Assembly (NCBI GenBank): GCA_050250875.1
Contig: JBFWNV010000005.1
Coordinates: 1 to 64,000 of the forward strand
DNA length: 64,000 nt
Source of the DNA: CAWAYR01 sp050250875
GTDB lineage: Bacteria; Acidobacteriota; Vicinamibacteria; Vicinamibacterales; UBA2999
Direction of reading: 5' to 3'
Shown here: piece after piece, positions 17,420 through 25,495 of the stretch
Position numbering within the stretch: the first letter of the stretch is position 1
Layout: each line of letters opens with the position of its first letter
Notes under the pieces: model-generated
The model's input: only the letters and a program-made list of their open reading frames with translations
Told to the model about the DNA's origin: nothing
The model's database searches: none
Program-made: the position numbers and the translations under genes

Positions 17420-18115
17420 CTACCCGCTATTTGCCCGCGGCTGTGCTGGTGCCCCTGGTGCCATGGCGCCAACGGGCCTCGCCGTGCGCAAGGCATGCCC
17501 TGGCGAAGACGCTATGGCGGCAGCGCTGAAGACCAGCAGATCGTCGAGCATCTCCTCGGGATCGACCAAACCATCGATGCCCCACACATCGAGGCGAATG
17601 CCCCAGGTAAGCGAATAGGCCATTGCGCCGGTGAGGAACAGCAGGCGAAGTCTGATGTCCCGTCGCCGTAGATGCGGTAGCGTCCGCAAGAAGGCATCGA
17701 CGAAGCGCTCGATCACGTGATCGAACGGGCGCAACATGTCGTTGCGAAAGTCTTCATGCATCTCATAGTGGACGCGGCCTGACAGGAGCCGGAACTCGTG
17801 AGCTTTCTCACCCCATTCTTTGTGCTTCTCGAAGAACGGGATTAGGAAGGCCCGGACAACGTCGTGGTGGGTGGGATGGCGCCCGGAAGCTTCGAGCGCA
17901 TCGAGCATCTGGATTCGCAGGTCGTTAATGGGGCGGAGACGCCGTTCCATCGTGGCGGCGAGCAGTTCCTCCTTGGAGCCAAAATGGTAGTTGACCGCCG
18001 CGAGGTTAACTCCGGCTTCGTTGGTGATGTCGCGAAGGGAGGTAGCGCCGAAACCCCGATTGGCGAACAGCCGCTCAGCTACGTCGAGAATGCGATCCTT
18101 CGTGTCAAGGCCCAT
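17420..18115 (-). CDS. TetR-family transcriptional regulator
   Basis: A 231-residue dimeric repressor type. Residues 1-50 form the helix-turn-helix domain (DRILDVAERLFANRGF, then SLRDITNEAGVNLAAVNYHFGSKEELL), the hallmark of the family. The C-terminal ligand domain is close to the CerR/YbiH type (large, with REF/LLSGR-like helices). ATG at 18115 is preferred over the adjacent TTG. A -10 TACAAT and an inverted repeat lie upstream, suggesting autoregulation. The nearest candidate targets are the copper-monooxygenase operon and GGT gene to its right. Codon use appears less GC-extreme than at 0-17 kb. Confidence 0.85.
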   Translation of the reverse strand: MGLDTKDRILDVAERLFANRGFGATSLRDITNEAGVNLAAVNYHFGSKEELLAATMERRLRPINDLRIQMLDALEASGRHPTHHDVVRAFLIPFFEKHKEWGEKAHEFRLLSGRVHYEMHEDFRNDMLRPFDHVIERFVDAFLRTLPHLRRRDIRLRLLFLTGAMAYSLTWGIRLDVWGIDGLVDPEEMLDDLLVFSAAAIASSPGHALRTARPVGAMAPGAPAQPRANSG

Positions 18116-18118
18116 CAA

Positions 18119-18156
18119 AGCTTGCCTAGGCTAGATGACATTGTAGCCCAAGCTGA
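18119..18156 (-). promoter_or_regulatory. tetR promoter with interrupted inverted repeat
   Basis: On the minus strand TACAAT (18140-18145) is a good -10. It is bracketed by an inverted repeat: TAGCCCAAGCT at 18146-18156 has a matching left arm AGCTTG...GGCTA (18119-18133) interrupted by four extra bases. GCCTAGGC (18124-18131) is a further palindrome. Overlap of repeat and -10 fits a self-repression operator. Confidence 0.35.
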
Positions 18157-18276
18157 GGCAGTCAAGCGCTCGCACCACGACCGCGCCGCCGACACCCATG
18201 GCGGGATCATATGGCGCCGCCGACAAACACGGCGCGGACAGTCGCATCCTCCCCGGACGAACGCGGAGCCAACAGA

Positions 18277-18314
18277 CGGCGCGCCCCTCGGACCCGTGTC
18301 TGAGGGGCGCGCCG
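18277..18314 (-). terminator. Strong hairpin after the 18.3-20.1 kb operon
   Basis: A perfect 13-base stem (18277-18289 with 18302-18314) and a 12-base loop lie five bases beyond the stop codon at 18319. The stem is all but pure GC. No long T-run follows on the minus strand. Best read as the operon terminator. Confidence 0.6.
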
Positions 18315-18318
18315 GGGG

Positions 18319-18711
18319 TCAGTTGCAGCTCTCGCCTACCATCGCCAGAGAAACGAGATTGAGCCGCTTCTCTCCCGAGTCCGAGACCAGCAGGCCTCGA
18401 ACGACAATGCGATGCCCCTGGTGTGCCTCGATCTTGAACTCCTCGAGCAGTGGCCGGCCGATGAGTCGATAGCGCTCAGTTCCCTTGTTGTTCGCGGCGG
18501 CCCACTCGACGTTCTGCCTTGCGCCCCGCGTCCGCTCAGCAGCGGGAATCGTCCGCGCGGTCGCATTCGTGAGTATCCAGTCGTCGCCAGCACGCGCGAC
18601 GCACCCCGACACGGCAGTCAGAGGCATCAGCTTTGCGGGCGCCTGCCCGGCCGCTGGCCAAGCTAAGGCCAACGCAGCGGCCGCCACCGCCGCCAAGAAA
18701 GTGCTACGCAT
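18319..18711 (-). CDS. Small secreted protein, partner family of copper monooxygenases
   Basis: 130 residues with a signal peptide (1-24). It is a paralogue of the 130-residue product at 32090, sharing a GC(V/L) cysteine, LTNAT, R(Y/F)xLIG, a HxGH turn, V(R/K)GL, RLN(V/L)xSxxM and a second cysteine near the C-terminus. The two cysteines may form a disulfide. The strand pattern (LIG, HxGHxVxVxGL, RLN) looks like a small OB-type barrel. The gene starts seven bases after the copper-monooxygenase stop, so it belongs to the same operon. No known function; a role as accessory or electron-transfer partner is inference. The ATG at 18711 begins the signal peptide. Confidence 0.75.
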   Translation of the reverse strand: MRSTFLAAVAAAALALAWPAAGQAPAKLMPLTAVSGCVARAGDDWILTNATARTIPAAERTRGARQNVEWAAANNKGTERYRLIGRPLLEEFKIEAHQGHRIVVRGLLVSDSGEKRLNLVSLAMVGESCN

Positions 18712-18718
18712 ACATCGA

Positions 18719-20146
18719 CTACCGGGGCTGCTGGGTGGGAGCCTTGGCGGCCGGAACCGCAACCGTCTGGCTATCCACGGTGTATTCGATGAACGGCGAG
18801 AACATCTCGTCCCAGCTCTGTTCGGCCCAGTAGACCTCGCGGTCCGGAGCGGGATTGTAGCGATTGTTCAGCGAGTTGTCGTAGTGGCCGATAGCCGTCA
18901 GTGTCGATCCGGCTGGCACTTTGAGCGGTGTGGCGAGATCGTACTGCAGCTGCCAGTTGAAATCATACTTTGGGACCAAGAGCAGCGTTTCCTCCCGGCC
19001 GTCGGGGAAGGTGGCGATGATCTTCATGTCCTTTCCGCGCAGGTGCATGTGCGGCCAGAAGGCGTGCACGGTGATCGGTTCGGTGACGGCAGTCACCGCG
19101 GCAAGGCGCCAGTTGTCCGCATACGCCGGAATGTTGGGCAGTCTTTCGATCTTATCGGTGTCGTCCTGAGCCGTGCGGTGGCCGATCACGAGATCTTTCT
19201 GGTTCTGCACGTAAGTGGTGAACTGCGCCTCGGTTGGCAGCGACATGCCCACGTCGCGCGTGAACATCTCATGGTGGACCGGCACTTTACTGAACCAGAT
19301 GCCGAGCTTCGTGGCATCAGTGTCAGCGACTCCTTTGGCCTGATAGTGGAGGTTGAATCGCAGCCAGAGACCGGCTGAGATCCGCTTGCCCGTTCCGGGG
19401 GGGTAGCGCTCGTAGCCTCGACCAGGCACGAAAGCGATCAACTGGAACCGCTGACCGGTCGCGTCAGCAGTATCACGCACGCCACCTGCCGGATCGAATG
19501 CCGGTTTGCCGTCGGGTCCCATTAGGATTCCGTTCTCGACGGTGTGGCCCGGAGGCAGCGCGACCACGTCGATACGCCCGTGATGGACGACGCTAGGGTT
19601 GCCGGGGCGCATCTCCAACGCCTCGACAAAGACGTCCTCCTTCAGCGGGTTCTGTACCCAGAAGTTCATCATTGGGATTTCACCCTCAGCCGGGACCTTG
19701 AACTCCGGCATGATGAACACGTGATCAGGCTCACCGCCTTGCCAGCCTTCCGCAAATGTCGGCAGCGCCGGCATATCGGTCGGGTTCCCCCTCGGAGCGC
19801 CGGCGTCGACCCACTTGGCGATGGTGTCGATGTCCGCGGTGCTGAGGAGCCGGTCATTCTTGAATTGACCGTGATTGGGGTCCGCGAACCACGGCGGCAT
19901 CTCGCGCCGAACCACTTTTTGCTTGATCGCGCGGGCCCACGGCCGAGTGTCCTCATAGGACTGCAACGTCATCGGCGCGACTTCGCCCGGTCGGTGGCAG
20001 GAGGTGCAGTTCTTGAACAGGATCGGGGCGACGTCCTTCGTGTAGGTCGGCACCGCTGCCGCCTGCTGCGTATCGCCCGCCGCCGGAACCGAACCAGACG
20101 CGACCACTACGGCTCCGACCAACAGTGCACTCGCGATGATTCGCAT
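18719..20146 (-). CDS. Secreted fusion of cytochrome c and PHM-like copper monooxygenase
   Basis: 475 residues with a signal peptide (1-23). The N-terminal part holds one haem site (C47-T-S-C50-H51). The rest resembles type II copper, ascorbate-dependent monooxygenases (peptidylglycine hydroxylating monooxygenase, PHM). It shows His188-His189, His267 (NLHY), His366/His368 (HMHLRG) and a Met448 (DEM) conserved in all four copies here. In PHM the corresponding HH, H, HXH and M bind two copper ions. It should therefore be an exported hydroxylase or oxidase that receives electrons through its own haem. ATG 20146 starts the signal peptide; upstream is a promoter with a C9 tract. Confidence 0.8.
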   Translation of the reverse strand: MRIIASALLVGAVVVASGSVPAAGDTQQAAAVPTYTKDVAPILFKNCTSCHRPGEVAPMTLQSYEDTRPWARAIKQKVVRREMPPWFADPNHGQFKNDRLLSTADIDTIAKWVDAGAPRGNPTDMPALPTFAEGWQGGEPDHVFIMPEFKVPAEGEIPMMNFWVQNPLKEDVFVEALEMRPGNPSVVHHGRIDVVALPPGHTVENGILMGPDGKPAFDPAGGVRDTADATGQRFQLIAFVPGRGYERYPPGTGKRISAGLWLRFNLHYQAKGVADTDATKLGIWFSKVPVHHEMFTRDVGMSLPTEAQFTTYVQNQKDLVIGHRTAQDDTDKIERLPNIPAYADNWRLAAVTAVTEPITVHAFWPHMHLRGKDMKIIATFPDGREETLLLVPKYDFNWQLQYDLATPLKVPAGSTLTAIGHYDNSLNNRYNPAPDREVYWAEQSWDEMFSPFIEYTVDSQTVAVPAAKAPTQQPR

Positions 20147-20201
20147 GGGCTGCCTTGCTCCCTGGGACAACGGGCTTGGGCCCGATGGTAGATAGATGCA
20201 C

Positions 20202-20248
20202 ACGATAGCCTGCAGACAGGGGGGGGGCAATGTTCGGCGTTTCAAACG
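20202..20248 (-). promoter_or_regulatory. Candidate promoter with C9 tract in the spacer; CGTTT-C-AAACG repeat
   Basis: On the minus strand TTGCCC (20225-20230) and TATCGT (20202-20207) are 17 bases apart, and the spacer is largely a C9 homopolymer (20219-20227, overlapping the -35). Slippage in the tract would change the spacer. CGTTTCAAACG (20238-20248), an inverted repeat just upstream, may be an operator shared with the divergent ggt gene. Both boxes match consensus at only four of six positions. Confidence 0.35.
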
Positions 20249-20313
20249 TTGTTGCAGCCGCCGCCAGCCTACGATTTCGCGCCTCGCTCAAACAGTGTAT
20301 GAAACGGCGCTCA

Positions 20314-20342
20314 TTGACGGATCGGCCGCGGCACCCTATAAG
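20314..20342 (+). promoter_or_regulatory. Sigma-70-type promoter of ggt
   Basis: TTGACG (20314-20319), a 17-base spacer, and TATAAG (20337-20342). This is the best consensus promoter in the window. The leader of about 46 bases contains GGGAGG at 20382-20387, eight bases before the GTG start. Confidence 0.7.
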
Positions 20343-20394
20343 CTAACGGGCCTTTTCCAATAGGCACCCTTATCACACGTCGGGAGGCGTCGTT

Positions 20395-22434
20395 GTGGAC
20401 ATCGCTGCAATGAGCGGATCGGGATTACGCCAAGCGTGCCGGCGCTCGCGCACCGTCTCGCGTCGCACGGCATCGTCCCCGCGTCTCCACCGCCAGTTCT
20501 GCACCATCGCCGTGCTGGCGCTGTTGGTCTCTAGCGGAGCAGTCATCGCCCGGCAGCAGCCAGTCCATCAGTGGACGACCGCGACCTACAAACAGGAGGT
20601 CGTCGCGGCCCGCGGCGTCGTCGCCACCAATCATCCGCTCGCATCGGCGGCCGGCCAGTTGATGCTCGCCAGGGGAGGAAACGCGTTCGACGCGATGATC
20701 GCCGCGTTCTTCGCGCTGTCGGTCGTCGAACCAGCGATGGTCAGCCCGTTCGGCGCGGGCTTCGTCAACCTGCGGACGGCGTCCGGCCAATCCATCACCA
20801 TCGACAACTACTCGGTCGCCCCGGCTGCCGCGACGCCGAACCTCTACCGCCTGGTGCATCCCGACGACGAGCGGGCACAGGCCGAGGCCCTACACGCCAC
20901 CGTCGGCCAGGAGAACTCGGTGGGGGCGAAGGCGGTGGGGGTGCCAGGCAACCTGAAGGCGTGGCTGTGGGTCCTGAAGCACCACGGCAGCCGGAGTGTC
21001 GACTTCCGGGACGTCGTCGGGCCGGCCATTCGGTATGCGCGCGACGGTGTTCCGATGTCGGCGGCGCAGCGCAAGACCATCGTGGACCATCGCGAGCGCA
21101 TGCAGCGGCTTGCCGGGTGGACCGAACAGTTCCTGCCTGGCGGGACGCCGCCCAAGGCGGGAAACGCGTTCGCCCGGCCTGGCTACGCCGACACGCTCGA
21201 GGCGCTGGTGAACGCGGCCCCCCCAAGCGCCGACTTCGACGCCCAGCTCGAGGCCGCTGGGCGGAGCTTCTACACCGGCGAGATCGCTCGAAACGTCGTC
21301 GATTACGTGCGGGCGACCGGCGGCATCTTGTCGCTCGACGACCTGGCGTGGTACTGGGGCAAGGGCGTCGACGACACCTCCGACGCCCAAGGGCTCCGCC
21401 TGCGGACCCCGGTGAGGGGCACCTATCGTGGCTACGAGGTGATTGCGATGCCGCCGACTAGCTCGGGCGGGACGCACGTCATCCAGATTCTGAACATCCT
21501 CGAAGGCTACGACCTGAAGGCGCTCGGTTTCGCCAATCCCCGCCGGCTACATCTAGTGACCGAGGCGATGAAGATCGCTTGGGCGGACCGCGACGCATAC
21601 ATGGGGGATCCCGACTACGTCGGCAAAGACCCGTCGTATGCCTATGAGCCGCCGCCGGTCTCGACCCTGATCGACAAGGCCTATGCCGCCCGGCGGCGAC
21701 AGGAGATCCGGCTGGACCGCGCAGGGTCGTTCAAAGCGGGGGCGCTCACGGCCGTCGCCACGGCGGCGCCGGCGGCACCTGGCCCGCAGTTCCACGAGTC
21801 GGCGAACACTACGCACGTGACCGCGATGGACGCGGACGGCAACATCATTACCGCGACACAGACCCTGAACGGGCTGTTCGGATCCGGCGTTGCGAAGCCG
21901 GGCCGCGGGCCCGGCAGCGGCATGCTGCTGGACAACACGATGGCGTTGTTCGATCCCGATCCCCGCCCGGGTTACGAGCGCGCCAATGCCGTCGCCCCGC
22001 GCAAGCGTCCGCTGAGCAGCATGTCGCCGACGATCCTGCTGAAAGACGGGAAGCCGTTTGTCGGCATTGGAACACCGGGGGGCACGCGCATCTACTCCGC
22101 CGTGCTGCAGGGCATCCTCAACGTCGTCGACCATGGGATGACCATCCAGCAGGCCGTCGAAGCCCCGAGGCTCTGGACGATGATGTTCGGGGCCCTCAAC
22201 GTCGAAGAGGGATTTCCCGACAGCAGCGTGGCGGAGCTCGAGCGGCTCGGTCACAAGGTCGAGCGTGTTCGGACCGTCGCGGGCGGGATGAACGGCGTAC
22301 TGCGCGACCCGATCACCGGGCTGCTGCACGGCGGTGCCTGCTGGCGCGGCGACGGCTCAGTGGCCGGGTGGAGCGGTGGCGATGCGTTGCCGCCGACCTT
22401 CAAGTTTCCACCCGCGTGGCGGCAGAAGCCTTGA
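20395..22434 (+). CDS. ggt: Gamma-glutamyltransferase
   Basis: A 679-residue Ntn-hydrolase precursor that cleaves itself before the nucleophilic Thr472 (NTTHVTAMDADGN). The small-subunit motifs PLSSMSPTIL and GTPGGTRI (binding the gamma-glutamyl group) are present. A signal anchor or peptide lies around residues 35-52 (TIAVLALLVSSGAVIA), so the enzyme is exported; it transfers or hydrolyses gamma-glutamyl bonds of glutathione and related peptides. It is somewhat longer than usual, mainly by its N-terminal extension. The GTG start is fixed by GGGAGG upstream and a clear sigma-70 promoter. The copper monooxygenase is divergent. A decayed anion transporter overlaps its 3' end. Confidence 0.88.
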   Translation: MDIAAMSGSGLRQACRRSRTVSRRTASSPRLHRQFCTIAVLALLVSSGAVIARQQPVHQWTTATYKQEVVAARGVVATNHPLASAAGQLMLARGGNAFDAMIAAFFALSVVEPAMVSPFGAGFVNLRTASGQSITIDNYSVAPAAATPNLYRLVHPDDERAQAEALHATVGQENSVGAKAVGVPGNLKAWLWVLKHHGSRSVDFRDVVGPAIRYARDGVPMSAAQRKTIVDHRERMQRLAGWTEQFLPGGTPPKAGNAFARPGYADTLEALVNAAPPSADFDAQLEAAGRSFYTGEIARNVVDYVRATGGILSLDDLAWYWGKGVDDTSDAQGLRLRTPVRGTYRGYEVIAMPPTSSGGTHVIQILNILEGYDLKALGFANPRRLHLVTEAMKIAWADRDAYMGDPDYVGKDPSYAYEPPPVSTLIDKAYAARRRQEIRLDRAGSFKAGALTAVATAAPAAPGPQFHESANTTHVTAMDADGNIITATQTLNGLFGSGVAKPGRGPGSGMLLDNTMALFDPDPRPGYERANAVAPRKRPLSSMSPTILLKDGKPFVGIGTPGGTRIYSAVLQGILNVVDHGMTIQQAVEAPRLWTMMFGALNVEEGFPDSSVAELERLGHKVERVRTVAGGMNGVLRDPITGLLHGGACWRGDGSVAGWSGGDALPPTFKFPPAWRQKP

Positions 22435-23227
22435 CCACCGCCCTGCCACAGGCCGGCGCGCTCATCGAGGATGGTCGGTGGCAGGCGGCTCGAGTGCTGA
22501 CAGGACGAGGTGCGCGCCTGGCCGCGCTGGCGCTCCTCTACCTCGTCGTGGCCTACGGACTGACGCCGCCGACAGGCGTGACGCCGGCCGGCTGGCGCAC
22601 GACGGCCGTATTCCTGACGACGATCGCCGGCCTGATGCTGCAGCCGCTGGCCGGTGCGCCGCTGGTCTTGATTGGCGTGACCCTGGTGGTCTTCGTCGGC
22701 GACGTGCCGTTCTCGCGCGCGCTCGGCGGCTTCAGCACGTCGTCGGTGTGGCTGGTGTTGACGGCCATGCTGGTCGGCGTGGGACGTGTTTGTCTGGTAC
22801 GGCGGGCTGCTCGCGATGGGCGATTTGCTGGCCGACACAGGTTCTCCGCAGGCCTTCGGCGCCTGGGTGGGCAGTTGGTTCGCCGGCGCACCGTGGGTCC
22901 TCGCGCTGCTGGCGGTGGCGCTCGTCTACTCCTTCGCCCATTACACGATGTATCACCGCGCACGTCCTGACGTTGTTCCCGCCGTTCGTCGCCCTACTGG
23001 TCGATCTTGGTACGCCGGCCGCTCTGGCCGTCTATTGTCTGGCCTGTCTGGCCAATCTGACCGCCGGGCTGACGCATTACGGGACGACCACGGCGCCGAT
23101 CATCTTCGCTCAGCAGTACGTCGGTCTCGGGGACTGGTGGCGTGTCGGCTTCGTCGTCGCTGTCGCCAACCTGACGGTGTGGCTCACGGTGGGAGTGGCG
23201 TGGTGGAGGTGGCTAGGCCTGCGGTGA
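22416..23227 (+). pseudogene. DASS-family anion:sodium symporter, deleted and frameshifted
   Basis: Three pieces in different frames match the ends of one CitT/SLC13-type transporter. The first (to about 22785) gives the N-terminal helices (WRTTAVFLTTIAGLMLQPL, GFSTSSVWLVLTAM). The second (22784-22960) starts in late sequence (DVFVWYGGLLAMGD), so the middle of the protein, probably over 200 residues, is missing. The third, after a further indel near 22955, gives ITAHVLTLFPPF, LTHYGTTTAPI and the end DWWRVGFVVAVANL. Start could be GTG 22416 or TTG 22431 overlapping the ggt stop. It once probably imported a dicarboxylate released nearby. Deletion plus frameshift makes true decay more likely than an assembly error. 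Confidence 0.8.
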
Positions 23228-23261
23228 GCGGCCGGCCCGTTGCAGCAGGGGAGACGACAGC

Positions 23262-23915
23262 ATGAAGGGGCATTCGGTTGGCCGTGCGCTTGGGTTGGTG
23301 TTGTTGGCGTGGGGTGTCGGGGGGGGCCTCTCGCTGGCTCAGGCCCCCGCTGCGCCGCAGTTGCCGCGTGGGCAGGTGCCGGACCGAGGCCGACCGACCA
23401 AGGCGGACGACGAGGTTCCGCTCTTCGACTTTGAGCGCTACTTCGTCGGCAAATGGACCTTCGAGTGGGATGTGCCAGATAGCCCGCTGGGTCCGAGCGG
23501 CACCATCAAGGGCGTCGAAGTGGTCAAGCCCGGGGTCGAGGGCAAGTTCTACGACGCCGAGTATGAAGGTGAAGGACCAGCCGGGAAGTTCACGGGCCGA
23601 GCCCGGATGGTGTACCTGCGCGACAACAAATCGGTGGTTCGACAAGAAACCGACAGCCGAGGGTTCTCGATGCTCAAGGCCGGGCCAATCGGTGGCGACT
23701 TGGGGGGCTACTACACGATCTACTACGAAACCGGCCCGTTCACGCATAACGGCCACGTCATCAACCTGCGCACGACGACGGCGCTGCTTTCGCCGGTCAA
23801 CTACCGCGTAAGGGCGCAGATTTCGGTCGATGGCGGCGCGTTCACGAATTTTGGCAATCCCTGGTACCGCAAAGAACTGTCCCCGCCCTCGCCGGCACCT
23901 GGCAACGCGAGATAG
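23262..23915 (+). CDS. Secreted protein, lipocalin-like partner of copper monooxygenases
   Basis: 217 residues with a signal peptide (1-27). A paralogue of the product at 32479: both have GRPTK-DD, a DSPLGP/ESPLGP turn, the strand DSRGFS, GDLGG, and the closing FTNFGNPW(Y/W)RKE. The alternating strands suggest a DUF1579-like up-and-down barrel that could bind a hydrophobic ligand. It lies 84 bases before the copper monooxygenase at 24000 with no terminator between, so the two are probably one transcript. Function unknown. GGGGAGA precedes the ATG. Confidence 0.75.
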   Translation: MKGHSVGRALGLVLLAWGVGGGLSLAQAPAAPQLPRGQVPDRGRPTKADDEVPLFDFERYFVGKWTFEWDVPDSPLGPSGTIKGVEVVKPGVEGKFYDAEYEGEGPAGKFTGRARMVYLRDNKSVVRQETDSRGFSMLKAGPIGGDLGGYYTIYYETGPFTHNGHVINLRTTTALLSPVNYRVRAQISVDGGAFTNFGNPWYRKELSPPSPAPGNAR

Positions 23916-23999
23916 GCGAGGCGCGGTTGTCGTCAGCCCGGCAGGAGACACGAACCGCGGCGCTCGTAATTGGAAGCCCGATCAGCGCATGGAGGTCCT

Positions 24000-25400
24000 A
24001 TGAAGTTCGTGGTCGCAATCGGTGCAGCTGCTCTGACCGTGGTCAGCGCTGCGGTCAGCAGTGCGCAGCCACAGACTGCCAACGCGCCTCCCACCTACAC
24101 CAAGGACGTGGCGCCGATTCTCAACAACCGGTGTGCCGGGTGTCACCGTCCGGGCGAGGTAGCGCCGATGTCACTGCTCTCCTACGACGAAGTGCGCCCC
24201 TGGGCCCGGGCGATTCGCCGCAATGTAGTTGAGCGCGTGATGCCACCGTGGGGTGCTGAAGCCGGCCACCGAAAGCTGCGAAACGATCAGAGCCTGTCGG
24301 CCGGCGAGATCGACACCATCGTGCGGTGGGTCGACGCCGGTGTGCCGAAAGGGGCCGACACCAGCGTCGTACCGACACCCCAGTTCACCTCCGGTTGGCG
24401 TGGAGGCGAGCCGGATCATGTGTTCAAGATGCCGGAGTTCGAGGTGCCCGCGGAAGGGGAGATCCCCGGCGAGTACTTCTGGGTGCAGAACCCGTTTGAG
24501 GAGGACGTTTGGGTCAGCCGGTTGGAGTTGTGGCCGGGCAACAACCGGGTCGTCCACCACATCCGTATGGACATCGTCAACCTGCCGGTGTCCGAGGGGT
24601 ACAGTGTCGTCAACCATCGGCTGATCGGTCCTGACGGCAAGGAGGTGCAGGGCGAGCAGGGCGGGCGCAGTACCGATCACCTGTTCCTGACCAAGGACTC
24701 GACCTTCTACCTCATTGCTTACGTGCCAGGCAATGGCGTGCAGGAGTACCCGAAAGGCACCGGCAAACGAATCAAGGCCGGCCAGTGGATTCGATTCAAT
24801 CTGCATTACCAGGCCACCGGCCGGCGCGAGATCGACCAGTCGCGTCTCGGCATGTGGTTCGCCAAGACGCCGGTGACCAGGGAGGTCTACGAGGGAACCG
24901 TCGGCCAGCCGCTGGCGAACGCGTCCACCGAGCTTAAGAGCGGACGTCAGGTGACCGTGCAGGGCAAGCCGGTCGGCGATGCGCCGCTGCCGAACATTCC
25001 ACCCTACGTCGAAGATTGGGAGATCATCGGCGTCACGTCCATCACCGAGCCGGTCACCATCTACGCCTTTTGGCCTCACATGCACCTGCGCGGCAAGAGC
25101 CTGAAGTGGGTGGTCACGTGGCCGGACGGCCGGGAAGAGACGGTTCTGAACGTTCCGAGGTACGACTTCAACTGGCAGTTGAACTACGAGCTCGAAACAC
25201 CTCTTAGGCTTCCGGCCGGTAGCAGGCTCACCGCGATTGCGCGTTACGACAACTCGCTGAAGAACAGGTTCAACCCCGCTCCGGATCAGCAGGTGTTCTG
25301 GTCGCAGCAGAGTTGGGACGAGATGTTCAGCCCGCACATGGTCTACACGCTGGACGACCAGAACCTGCTCGGACGGACGACGTCGTCGCAGAGACGCTGA
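24000..25400 (+). CDS. Secreted fusion of cytochrome c and PHM-like copper monooxygenase
   Basis: 466 residues. The ATG at 24000 directly follows GGAGGTCCT. Signal peptide 1-22; haem site C45-A-G-C48-H49; copper-type ligands His186-His187, His269 (NLHY), His360/His362 (HMHLRG) and Met442 (DEM). Same architecture and near-equal length as the copies at 18719 and 33167. Downstream of the haem is RPWARAIRRNVVERVMPPW, the linker common to the family. Likely receives electrons in the periplasm and hydroxylates an organic or peptide substrate. The preceding gene encodes its probable lipocalin-like partner; there is no 130-residue partner next to this copy. Confidence 0.8.
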   Translation: MKFVVAIGAAALTVVSAAVSSAQPQTANAPPTYTKDVAPILNNRCAGCHRPGEVAPMSLLSYDEVRPWARAIRRNVVERVMPPWGAEAGHRKLRNDQSLSAGEIDTIVRWVDAGVPKGADTSVVPTPQFTSGWRGGEPDHVFKMPEFEVPAEGEIPGEYFWVQNPFEEDVWVSRLELWPGNNRVVHHIRMDIVNLPVSEGYSVVNHRLIGPDGKEVQGEQGGRSTDHLFLTKDSTFYLIAYVPGNGVQEYPKGTGKRIKAGQWIRFNLHYQATGRREIDQSRLGMWFAKTPVTREVYEGTVGQPLANASTELKSGRQVTVQGKPVGDAPLPNIPPYVEDWEIIGVTSITEPVTIYAFWPHMHLRGKSLKWVVTWPDGREETVLNVPRYDFNWQLNYELETPLRLPAGSRLTAIARYDNSLKNRFNPAPDQQVFWSQQSWDEMFSPHMVYTLDDQNLLGRTTSSQRR

Positions 25401-25445
25401 CACGACGCCGCTAGAGCCATATCAGCCTCGCAGCGGGAAGGCAGT

Positions 25446-25470
25446 CCGCTCTCGCCTACTGCGAGAGCGG
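25446..25470 (+). terminator. Perfect 10-base hairpin between two genes
   Basis: CCGCTCTCGC and GCGAGAGCGG pair perfectly around CTACT, 45 bases after the monooxygenase stop. The hairpin ends one base before an ATG at 25472, an alternative start of the next gene. No T-run follows. It may terminate the upstream operon or hide the next start. Confidence 0.5.
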
Positions 25471-25495
25471 AATGCTGTCAGCCGCCGCAGACGAC

